DNA of 13,148 nt from CAZSNH01 sp052388455 (GTDB lineage: Bacteria; Pseudomonadota; Alphaproteobacteria; Rhizobiales; Hyphomicrobiaceae), in contig JBQTIA010000033.1 of the NCBI GenBank assembly GCA_052388455.1, positions 1-13,148 on the forward strand, in the 5' to 3' direction. A program made the translations under genes and the position numbers. Each line of letters begins with the position of its first letter. Position 1 is the first letter of the stretch. This document shows positions 7,781 to 13,148 of the stretch, piece by piece. The notes below the pieces were generated by a model. It saw only the letters and a list, made by a program, of their open reading frames with translations. It was not told the origin of the DNA and did not search any database.

Positions 7781-7894
7781 CAGGAAGCTCCACAGCAATC
7801 TTGCGGAGAGTACCTGCCAGCCTACCAGACCACCCGGCTTCGGGCCACACCTACATCGATAGGGAGGGTTCCGCTGAATTCACAGCCATGAACT

Positions 7895-7946
7895 GTCATC
7901 CTCAACACGCGCGATGGGTCTACCACCCGAGCCTGTTGGGGATGAC
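7895..7946. repeat. Palindromic intergenic repeat, REP-like
   Basis: The arms 7895-7907 (GTCATCCTCAACA) and 7934-7946 (TGTTGGGGATGAC) are inverted copies matching at 12 of 13 positions, with the one difference allowing a G-T pair. Inside is a smaller GGGT/ACCC inverted repeat (7916-7919 and 7924-7927). The GTCATCC...GGATGAC ends resemble palindromes scattered through many alphaproteobacterial genomes. It lies between the end of aas and the start of the hydrolase gene. As RNA it would fold into a long hairpin upstream of the hydrolase, so it might also affect read-through. Whether it is repeated elsewhere cannot be seen here. Confidence 0.5.
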
Positions 7947-7994
7947 GTTAGCGAAGGGTGTATGGTCCAGGCGAACAACTGGTGTGCAGTCAAT

Positions 7995-8012
7995 CGGACG
8001 GCGAACCGTCCG
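7995..8012 (-). terminator. UUCG-tetraloop hairpin just after aas
   Basis: On the minus strand a perfect 7-bp GC-rich stem (CGGACGG with CCGTCCG) closes a TTCG tetraloop, an exceptionally stable RNA fold. It begins 14 bases after the aas stop codon, where an intrinsic terminator belongs. Only a short, poor T-tract follows (GATTGAC), so it may act as a 3'-end stabiliser or an imperfect terminator. Confidence 0.5.
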
Positions 8013-8026
8013 CTCAGATCGCGAGA

Positions 8027-11000
8027 TCACGCGGCATCCGACTTCGGGTCGGCGACCAGTGCCTCGGGACGCGCCGGACGGGCGGCGAGCCGGGCCTTGG
8101 CCAGCGCCAGGGCTTCGACATAGTCAGGCTTGCCGGAGCCGAGCAGCGGCATCCGGTCGACCACCAGCACCTCGGCCGGCACGGAAAGCTCGCTCGCGCC
8201 CTTGGCCCGCGCGTGCTTGGCGAACGCCTCGCGGGTGCACGTCGCATCCGTCGTCAGCAGCACCAGCTTCTCGCCCTTGCGCGCATCCGGCACCGAGACC
8301 ACCAGCGTGATCAGGCTCGGCCAGAGGTCGGACGCCATCGCCTCGACCGCGGACAGCGACACCATCTCGCCGCCGATCTTGGCGAAGCGCTTGGCGCGGC
8401 CCTTGATGGTGATGAAGCCCTGCGCGTCGATCGCGACGATGTCGCCGGTGTCGTGCCATCCGTCCGCCGGCGGCTCCAGCACGCCGGGATTCTCGGCCCG
8501 CATGTAGCCGAGCATGACGTTGGGGCCGCGCACGTAGAGGCGCCCGCCTTCGCTGACGCCGGGCACGGGCTCGAGCCGCGCCTCCATCAGAGGCGCGAGG
8601 CGGCCGACGGTGCCGGACTTGTTGGCCAGCGGTGTGTTGATGGCGAGCACGGGCGCCGTCTCGGTGACGCCATAGCCTTCCAAAATGCGCACGCCGAACT
8701 TTTCCATGTAGAGCAGCCGTGTGCGGTCCTTCACGGCCTCGGCGCCGGCCACGATCAGGCGCACGCGACTGAAGTCGTAAGGGTGCGCGGACCGCGCGTA
8801 GCCGTTGAGGAACGTATCCGTGCCGAACATGATGGTGGCGTTCGAGCCGTAGACCAGCTCCGGCACGATGCGGTAATGCAGCGGCGAGGGATAGAGGAAC
8901 ACCGGCGCGCCGCCGACGATCGGCATGATCAGCCCGCCGGTCAGCCCGAACGAGTGGAACACCGGCATCACGTTGAAGACCTTGTCCTGTCCGTTGATCG
9001 CGACGCGATGCAGACACTGGAACGCATTCGCCAGAATGTTCTTGTGGCTGAGGACGACGCCCTTCGGCGTACCTTCCGAGCCGGACGTGAAAAGGATGGC
9101 GGCGGGATCGTCGGGCTTGCGCGCGACGGCCGGGCGGCTGCCGGCGATCAGCCCCTTGATCTTGTCGCCCGTGCCGATCGTCGCCTTGACGTCCTCGAGG
9201 TAGACGATGCGGTGATACGCGGCGAGTTTCTCGACCACCTCTCCGAGACGCGCCTTCTCGACGAACGCGCGCGCGGTCAGGATGACGTCGATCTTCGCGG
9301 CCTTGCAGGCGGCGAGCATGTTCTGCGCGCCGGATGTGAAGTTCAGCATGGCCGGCACGCGGCCGATCGACTGCAATGCGAAGAACGTGACGGCGACGCC
9401 GGCCGAGTTCGGAAGCAGCACGCCGACCGCGGCGCCGACCGGCGCCATCGGCTCCAGCTTGCGGCCCATGACCTGCGCGCCGAGGATCAGCTTGCCGTAG
9501 GAGAGCTTGGTGCCGAGCGCATCCTCGATGACCGGCTTGCCCGTATCGCGCGTCGCCTTCGCCTCGACCAGCGCCTGGAAGAGGGTCTGATCGAGATTGG
9601 TGGTCAGCACCGCGCTGTCGACCATGATGTCCTGCAGCTTGGCGCCCGCCGCCTGACGGCGCGCCTTGCCCTTCAAGGCCGGATCGACGGCGAGCTTGAC
9701 CGGCGGCAGGATGGTCACCGTCGTCTTCGGAAACAGCACCTTCTTGGTCTGGTAGCGGTTGAGGTAGCCGAAGTAGGAGCGCTCGGGTCCGTCGATGCGC
9801 ACCGGCACCACGATGGCGTCGGCCTTGTCGGCGATCATCGCCGTGCCGTCGTAGACCTTCATCAGGCCGCCGGTGACCGTGAGACGCCCTTCGGGGAAGA
9901 TGACCAGCGATTCCCCGCCCTTCACTGCGTTGATGAGCTGGCGCGTGCCGAGCGGCTTGGTCGGATCGATGGAATGGGCATTGACGAGTTTCAGGAACGG
10001 TTTCACCCACCAGTTGGTCGCCATGCCGGTATCGATGGCGTAGGCGGCGTGCGACGGCATGATCGAATGCACGAGCGCCGCGTCGACGAGGCTGACGTGA
10101 TTGGGCGCGATGATCGCCCGTGTGCCGGCGGCCGGCAGGTTCTCGGTGCCCTTCACCTCGAGGCCGAGGAAGGTGTTGAACAGGAAACGGCCGAGATCCT
10201 GGATGCCGTCGCGGCCCCAGGCGCGGAGCACGAGCACCATCACGGCGGCATTCAGCACACCGAAGCCCAGATAGAACGCGCTCAGCCCGACGCCCTGCCA
10301 CTGAAGCAGCGCCACCACCAGCGTCGCCACCGTGATGAACAGCGAGTTGAGCACGTTGCAGGCGGCAATGACGCGCGCCTTCTCGGCTTCCGGCGCCCAG
10401 AGCTGCACGGCGGCGAACGAGGGGACGATGAAGAGACCGCCCGCGATGGCGAGGCCGAAGAGATCGGAGATCAGCCGCCAGCCGGTGAGGCTGGACAGGA
10501 ACTCGCCGACGCCGATCGGCGCCGGCGAAGGTGTCAGGCCGGCGACGGCCCAGGCGAGATCGAAGCAGAAGAAGGCCATCAGCGCGGCGCCGACGGGAAC
10601 CAGTGCCATGTTCGGGCGGCTCTTGCTGGCGCGAGCGGCCATGATCGAGCCGGCCGCGATGCCGACCGTGAAGACGGCGAGGCCGAGCGTGATCAGCGAC
10701 GGCGCGCCGCCGACCGTTTCCTTCACCATCACCGGCAGCAGCGAAAGCGCAATGGCGCCGACCAGCCAGAACCAGCTCGTGATCAGCCCGCCGACCCACA
10801 GCCGGCGATCGGCGTGCAGCTCCTTCAGCAGCTTCACCGTCGCCGTCCAGGGGTTCTTCTCTATGACGAGATCGGGTGCGGCGGCGCCGCTCGGCGGGAT
10901 CATGCGGGCTGTGAGCCAGCATACGACGGCGATGGCGACGACGGCGGCGGCGATCAGCCAGCTCATGCCGGCTTCAGCGGCCGCAATACCGCCGGCGATG

Positions 11001-11467
11001 GTGCCGATCAGGATGGCGGCGAAGGTCGCGCTTTCGACCAGCGCGTTGCCGGCGGGCAGCTCCTTGGGCTCGAGATGCACCGGCAGGATGCCGTATTTGA
11101 TCGGGCCGAAGAGCGCCGAGATCGAGCCGTACATGGCGAGCGCGACGAACAGGATCGGGATCGAATGCAGGATGAAGCCGACGCCGGCCAGCAGGGCGAC
11201 CGGGATCTCCGCCCGCTTCAGCCATTCGGCCATGGCGGCCTTGTCGTATTTGTCGGCCATCTCGCCGCCAAGCGCGGAGAGGATGAAGAACGGCGCCACC
11301 AGCACCGCGCCCGCAAGCGTGACGAGCGCTCCGCCGCCGCTGGCGCCCGCCTGATAGAGGATCAGGATGACGAGCGCGTTTTTGACGAAGTTGTCGTTCA
11401 GCGCGGAGAGGAACTGGCACCAGAACAGGGGAGCGAACTTGCGGGAGGACATCAGCGACGCGAACAT
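8027..11467 (-). CDS. aas: Fused lysophospholipid transporter / acyltransferase / acyl-ACP synthetase (LplT-Aas type)
   Basis: This 1146-residue inner-membrane protein joins three activities that recycle lysophospholipids. Residues 1-420 are an MFS-type transporter like LplT, with many hydrophobic helices and the FLSALNDNFVKNAL start typical of that group. Residues 440-600 are a PlsC-type acyltransferase with the NHVSLVD motif (H457 and D462, the HX4D catalytic pair) and FPEGR (524-528). Residues 630-1130 are an AMP-forming acyl-ACP/acyl-CoA synthetase with the ATP loop FTSGSEGTPKG (793-803), YGVTETAP and GWHDTGD. Together they would flip in 2-acyl lysophospholipid, activate a fatty acid and re-esterify position 1. 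E. coli has LplT and Aas as separate proteins; the fusion is known in other proteobacteria. The ATG at 11467 keeps the LplT N-terminus; ATG 11452 is an alternative, and neither has a good Shine-Dalgarno. A hairpin follows the stop. Confidence 0.95.
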   Translation of the reverse strand: MFASLMSSRKFAPLFWCQFLSALNDNFVKNALVILILYQAGASGGGALVTLAGAVLVAPFFILSALGGEMADKYDKAAMAEWLKRAEIPVALLAGVGFILHSIPILFVALAMYGSISALFGPIKYGILPVHLEPKELPAGNALVESATFAAILIGTIAGGIAAAEAGMSWLIAAAVVAIAVVCWLTARMIPPSGAAAPDLVIEKNPWTATVKLLKELHADRRLWVGGLITSWFWLVGAIALSLLPVMVKETVGGAPSLITLGLAVFTVGIAAGSIMAARASKSRPNMALVPVGAALMAFFCFDLAWAVAGLTPSPAPIGVGEFLSSLTGWRLISDLFGLAIAGGLFIVPSFAAVQLWAPEAEKARVIAACNVLNSLFITVATLVVALLQWQGVGLSAFYLGFGVLNAAVMVLVLRAWGRDGIQDLGRFLFNTFLGLEVKGTENLPAAGTRAIIAPNHVSLVDAALVHSIMPSHAAYAIDTGMATNWWVKPFLKLVNAHSIDPTKPLGTRQLINAVKGGESLVIFPEGRLTVTGGLMKVYDGTAMIADKADAIVVPVRIDGPERSYFGYLNRYQTKKVLFPKTTVTILPPVKLAVDPALKGKARRQAAGAKLQDIMVDSAVLTTNLDQTLFQALVEAKATRDTGKPVIEDALGTKLSYGKLILGAQVMGRKLEPMAPVGAAVGVLLPNSAGVAVTFFALQSIGRVPAMLNFTSGAQNMLAACKAAKIDVILTARAFVEKARLGEVVEKLAAYHRIVYLEDVKATIGTGDKIKGLIAGSRPAVARKPDDPAAILFTSGSEGTPKGVVLSHKNILANAFQCLHRVAINGQDKVFNVMPVFHSFGLTGGLIMPIVGGAPVFLYPSPLHYRIVPELVYGSNATIMFGTDTFLNGYARSAHPYDFSRVRLIVAGAEAVKDRTRLLYMEKFGVRILEGYGVTETAPVLAINTPLANKSGTVGRLAPLMEARLEPVPGVSEGGRLYVRGPNVMLGYMRAENPGVLEPPADGWHDTGDIVAIDAQGFITIKGRAKRFAKIGGEMVSLSAVEAMASDLWPSLITLVVSVPDARKGEKLVLLTTDATCTREAFAKHARAKGASELSVPAEVLVVDRMPLLGSGKPDYVEALALAKARLAARPARPEALVADPKSDAA

Positions 11468-11533
11468 GGCGAATACCGCGATTGTCTTGGGTTGCAGAGC
11501 GAACGAGGGCGATCTCAGGCAGCGACTATCGGA

Positions 11534-11552
11534 CGATTGCGGTTAACAATCG
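11534..11552 (-). other. Small inverted repeat at the end of the doubtful ORF, upstream of aas
   Basis: CGATTG (11534-11539) and CAATCG (11547-11552) form a 6-bp stem with a 7-base loop spanning the TAA stop at 11545-11543. It lies 67 bases upstream of the aas start. It might be a weak terminator or attenuator between the leader and aas, but no T-tract follows. Confidence 0.22.
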
Positions 11553-11833
11553 AGCCCTTGCCCCCTGATCGGCATGACTTTTCCCGTGCACGGGTCGGAA
11601 GTTCTCCGGGCCGGATGGCCGGAAAGCGCAGGAGCGAAAGCCGCGAAGCCAGGGCCCAAGCCGCGCCCGCCGGGGTAGGCCGCTGCTCGAACCCGGCGGC
11701 GTGGAGGCGGAACCCAGCTCGGCGGGCGTCCGCGATGCAGGGTCGCCGCCTCGTCGCAGCCAAGCGGCGACCGGCCGATGCGGGCCGCCGATCCGAGCCA
11801 GAGGTCCACAAGCGATTTCAGAAACTTGCACAT
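11543..11833 (-). CDS. Doubtful small ORF behind a well-formed promoter and leader
   Basis: This is a possible 96-residue product starting MCKFLKSLVDLWLG, a short amphipathic or hydrophobic segment. The first 35 or so codons show the GC3 pattern expected of a gene; after that the sequence becomes Arg/Pro/Gly-rich and looks non-coding, so the true end may differ or a frameshift may be present. Support comes mainly from upstream: AGGAG nine bases before the ATG, a structured leader, and a -35/-10 pair with operators. I recognise no family. It ends 76 bases before aas on the same strand. The alternative is that this is only the untranslated leader of aas. Confidence 0.33.
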   Translation of the reverse strand: MCKFLKSLVDLWLGSAARIGRSPLGCDEAATLHRGRPPSWVPPPRRRVRAAAYPGGRGLGPGFAAFAPALSGHPARRTSDPCTGKVMPIRGQGLDC

Positions 11834-11838
11834 CCTGT

Positions 11839-11880
11839 CCGGCTCCTGATGCGGGAGGATACGCCGGCGAGGAGCCGGCG
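11839..11880 (-). promoter_or_regulatory. Leader with two mutually exclusive hairpins, one hiding the Shine-Dalgarno
   Basis: In the minus-strand RNA, CGCCGGC and GCCGGCG (11880-11874 and 11868-11862) pair perfectly around a UCCUC loop. Overlapping this, CCGGCUCCU (11878-11870) is perfectly complementary over nine bases to AGGAGCCGG (11847-11839), which contains the AGGAG Shine-Dalgarno for the ATG at 11833. The two folds share the same bases and cannot coexist: the first frees the ribosome site, the second masks it. This is the geometry of a translational switch. No known riboswitch or leader family is recognised, and such matches can arise by chance in GC-rich DNA. Confidence 0.4.
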
Positions 11881-11881
11881 C

Positions 11882-11896
11882 ATGAACTGAGTTCAT
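11882..11896. promoter_or_regulatory. 15-bp palindromic operator candidate at the predicted transcription start
   Basis: ATGAACTGAGTTCAT is a perfect inverted repeat (ATGAAC, 3-base centre, GTTCAT). Its core TGAAC-N3-GTTCA recurs once, 35 bases away centre to centre. It covers the predicted start site, where a bound repressor would block RNA polymerase. The dyad with an odd centre suits a TetR- or MarR-like dimer, but the regulator is not in the window. Confidence 0.55.
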
Positions 11897-11902
11897 ATCG
11901 GC

Positions 11903-11931
11903 AATATAGGCTGGAGCTGAACGTAGTTCAA
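11903..11931 (-). promoter_or_regulatory. Sigma70-type promoter reading leftwards toward the small ORF and aas
   Basis: On the minus strand TTGAAC (11931-11926) is separated by exactly 17 bases from TATATT (11908-11903). Each box matches consensus at four or five of six positions with ideal spacing, better than anything else found in the window. Transcription would start near 11896. The stretch is locally AT-rich in GC-rich surroundings. It lies between two palindromes (11882-11896 and 11917-11931), the arrangement of a repressed promoter. The first downstream gene with a secure identity is aas, about 430 bases away. Confidence 0.6.
11917..11931. promoter_or_regulatory. Second palindromic operator candidate overlapping the -35 box
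   Basis: CTGAACGTAGTTCAA shares the core TGAAC-N3-GTTCA with the element at 11882-11896 and has the same 3-base centre with different central bases. It overlaps the -35 hexamer of the minus-strand promoter. Conserved arms with a variable centre are what two sites for one dimeric protein look like. Confidence 0.55.
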
Positions 11932-12385
11932 TAGCCTTCGAAGAGCGATGGGCTGCGGCGAGGCGGCGTGGTTTGCAGTAGGTCAACGACCGGCCCGGGG
12001 GCGAGGCCGACGAAGCGACGATCCGGGGCCGCTAGATTTCTGATGAGACCGACGAGTCACGCTTAGGATGTGAGTAGGTCCGCGGTCTAAGCGCGGACAC
12101 GGTGCAGGGTGGCAGGATTGCGTTCGGGTCACAGCGGTCGAAGGCGTCCAGTTGCAACGACCGTACGAGTGGCCGCCTCGCATTCGGGGCACAGAGCCGG
12201 CGGCGCTGGCGACGCCCGGGCCGGGCCGGGCTCGCTCGCAGGGTGCCGGAGCAGGGTCGGAGGCGCCGCGGTTCAACACCGACACGCCCATGTGAAAACC
12301 AACACTGCGGTGCGCCCGTTCCCGCCATCGCCCTTGCAACCGCGCCGCGCTTCTCCGATGTGATCGGCGACGTCACGTGCAGACA
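11932..12385. other. About 450 bases without a supported gene, upstream of thiS
   Basis: Open frames of 84-126 codons exist on both strands but have Arg/Pro/Ser-rich translations, no recognisable domains and no good ribosome sites. The one clear structure is a hairpin with a perfect 7-bp stem (GTCCGCG at 12078-12084, CGCGGAC at 12092-12098, loop 7). I looked for a TPP riboswitch ahead of thiS and did not find its CUGAGA or CCUGAU-type cores. The stretch may be a degraded gene or an untranslated control region. Confidence 0.4.
12078..12098. other. Perfect 7-bp GC-rich hairpin in the gene-free stretch
   Basis: GTCCGCG (12078-12084) and CGCGGAC (12092-12098) pair around loop GTCTAAG. No T-run follows on either strand and no gene ends nearby, so a terminator role is unsupported. 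It may be part of an unannotated RNA or a repeat. Confidence 0.3.
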
Positions 12386-12628
12386 ATGGAGACGGCCCTG
12401 AGCCTGCCGCACCCGAGCACCGCGCCACTCCTGGAGCTTCGCCTCAACGGCGAGGCCCTGACGACTACTGCCCCGACACTCGCCGCGCTCCTAGACGAGC
12501 AGGGCCTCGGCGATGCCAGGATCGCGACCGCGCTCAACGGCGCGTTCATCCCCGCGCGCGACCGCGCCGCAACGCGCCTCTCCGACGGCGACTGCGTCGA
12601 GATCGTCTCGGCCCGCCAGGGCGGGTGA
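12386..12628 (+). CDS. thiS: ThiS-like sulfur carrier protein for thiamine thiazole synthesis
   Basis: This 80-residue beta-grasp (ubiquitin-like) protein would, after adenylation by ThiF and thiocarboxylation, carry sulfur on its C-terminal glycine to ThiG for thiazole ring formation. The tail ...GDCVEIVSARQGG ends in the required Gly-Gly, and LELRLNGE followed by TLAALLDEQG is the typical first strand and helix. Typical ThiS has about 65 residues; here some 15 extra come before LELRLNG. ATG 12386 is used; a GTG at 12377 would add three residues, and neither has a clear Shine-Dalgarno. MoaD, with the same fold, is less likely given the short length and RQGG tail. Unusually, no thiG, thiO, thiE or thiC is adjacent: a GNAT gene follows after a strong palindrome. 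Confidence 0.88.
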   Translation: METALSLPHPSTAPLLELRLNGEALTTTAPTLAALLDEQGLGDARIATALNGAFIPARDRAATRLSDGDCVEIVSARQGG

Positions 12629-12647
12629 TCGAAGCGACGGCGTGCCA

Positions 12648-12674
12648 GGTGTCAGACCCTCCGGGTCTGACACC
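12648..12674. repeat. Perfect 12-bp palindrome after thiS, REP-like or terminator
   Basis: GGTGTCAGACCC and GGGTCTGACACC are perfect inverted copies with a TCC loop, beginning 20 bases after the thiS stop. As RNA this is a very stable hairpin, but no T-run follows. The GTGTCAGACCC-type palindrome resembles repetitive extragenic palindromes found in many copies in various proteobacteria, often mobilised by REP-associated tyrosine transposases. That is recall, not a search. It probably insulates thiS from the GNAT gene 75 bases on. Confidence 0.6.
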
Positions 12675-12749
12675 GAAGCAACTCACCTATCGCGGCGGCG
12701 GCGAACGGGCTATCTCCCGGCTTCCATCACACACAGCCGCGACAACCCG

Positions 12750-13148
12750 ATGCCGATCATCCGCCGTGCCACTCCCGACGACGTGCCGGCCCTCGCGGCG
12801 CTGCTCGCGCAGCTCTTCGCGCAGGAAGCCGAGTTCGCGCCCGACACGATCGCGCAGCATCGCGGGCTCGCCGCGATCATCGCGGACCCGCGGACCGGAA
12901 CCCTCCTGCTCGCCGACGAGGACGGACGCGCCGTCGGCATGGTCAACCTGCTCTACACGGTGTCGACGGCGCTCGGCGCACGCGTCGCCATCCTCGAGGA
13001 CATGGTGGTCGATCGCGCCGCGCGCGGCCGGGGCATCGGCGAACGTCTGATGCGCGAAGCCATCGCCACCGCCCGCGCCGACGGCTGCCGCCGCATCACC
13101 CTCCTGACCGACGGCGACAACGCCGCCGCGCACCGTTTCTACGAGCGC
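12750..13148 (+). CDS. GNAT family N-acetyltransferase, partial (C-terminus beyond right edge)
   Basis: The 133 visible residues start MPIIRRATPDDVPALAALLAQLF, the standard first strand and helix of the GNAT fold. Motif A lies at 81-101, with an R92-G-R-G95-I-G97 acetyl-CoA loop after the strand ILEDMVVD, and motif B follows at 120-133 (TDGDNAAAHRFYER), where the window ends. A complete protein of this class has about 145-160 residues, so little is missing. The substrate is unknown. There is no strong ribosome site before the ATG at 12750. It is distinct from the GNAT at 4272-4841: the N-terminal region is short and regular, and the motifs differ. It lies downstream of thiS but is separated by a strong palindrome, so co-transcription is doubtful. 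Confidence 0.9.
   Translation, partial: MPIIRRATPDDVPALAALLAQLFAQEAEFAPDTIAQHRGLAAIIADPRTGTLLLADEDGRAVGMVNLLYTVSTALGARVAILEDMVVDRAARGRGIGERLMREAIATARADGCRRITLLTDGDNAAAHRFYER

Noticed and set aside
7781..7798. TTG start for the hydrolase
   Set aside because: It adds six residues before a good signal peptide, while ATG 7780 has a GGAG site at suitable spacing.
11583..11594. 12-bp palindrome CCCGTGCACGGG upstream of aas
   Set aside because: Its arms have no spacer for a good hairpin, it lies inside the doubtful ORF, and GC-rich palindromes of this size are common here.
7958..11890. A 1310-codon open frame on the plus strand opposite aas
   Set aside because: It is an antisense shadow of a gene with clear domains; the translation is Arg/His/Gln/Asp-rich with no domain and arises from GC-rich codon bias.
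11882..11931. Possible LexA boxes (GAAC/GTTC elements)
   Set aside because: Alphaproteobacterial LexA sites are direct repeats GTTC-N7-GTTC; here the halves are inverted with a 3-base centre.
11932..12385. TPP riboswitch ahead of thiS
   Set aside because: No CUGAGA and no CCUGAU...GCG-AGGGA type core could be found on the plus strand.
11983..12412. Open frames of 84-126 codons upstream of thiS
   Set aside because: Frames overlap on both strands, with non-coding-like composition, no ribosome sites and no recognisable motifs.
1..13148. tRNA or rRNA genes, CRISPR arrays, insertion sequences
   Set aside because: No cloverleaf, regularly spaced direct repeats or transposase-like protein was seen on reading both strands.

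Overview
The window is GC-rich and reads as a chromosomal segment of an alphaproteobacterium, probably Hyphomicrobiales. The lineage is inferred from gene types: a single-chain indolepyruvate ferredoxin oxidoreductase, a fused LplT-PlsC-acyl-ACP synthetase and dispersed palindromic repeats. Neither rRNA nor tRNA was seen. Very long open frames opposite the real genes are a by-product of the GC content and were not called.

Layout. (1) Positions 2-2209, minus strand: N-terminal 736 residues of indolepyruvate ferredoxin oxidoreductase, running off the left edge in an odd low-complexity linker. (2) 2472-3563, minus: a Tat-exported TRAP-type solute-binding protein without membrane subunits nearby. 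(3) 3812-4841, plus: a small proline-rich lipoprotein, then a GNAT acetyltransferase. (4) 4878-7780, minus: a tight three-gene cluster of exported proteins. It starts with a SERAC1/PGAP1-like alpha/beta hydrolase with a large unassigned C-terminal half, followed by two small secreted proteins that share four cysteines and are translationally coupled. (5) 7799-8026: a dispersed-type palindromic repeat and a UUCG hairpin after aas. (6) 8027-11467, minus: aas, a 1146-residue flippase/acyltransferase/ligase fusion for recycling lysophospholipids. (7) 11468-12385: a mostly non-coding stretch with a well-formed minus-strand promoter bracketed by two 15-bp palindromes. A leader that can sequester its own Shine-Dalgarno follows, ahead of a doubtful small ORF. 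(8) 12386-end, plus: thiS, a perfect 12-bp palindrome, and a second GNAT acetyltransferase cut by the right edge.

The most interesting parts are the 11831-11931 control region (two operators plus two mutually exclusive RNA hairpins) and the hydrolase plus paired four-cysteine proteins, which may form an undescribed envelope or secreted module. Both are inferences from sequence alone.
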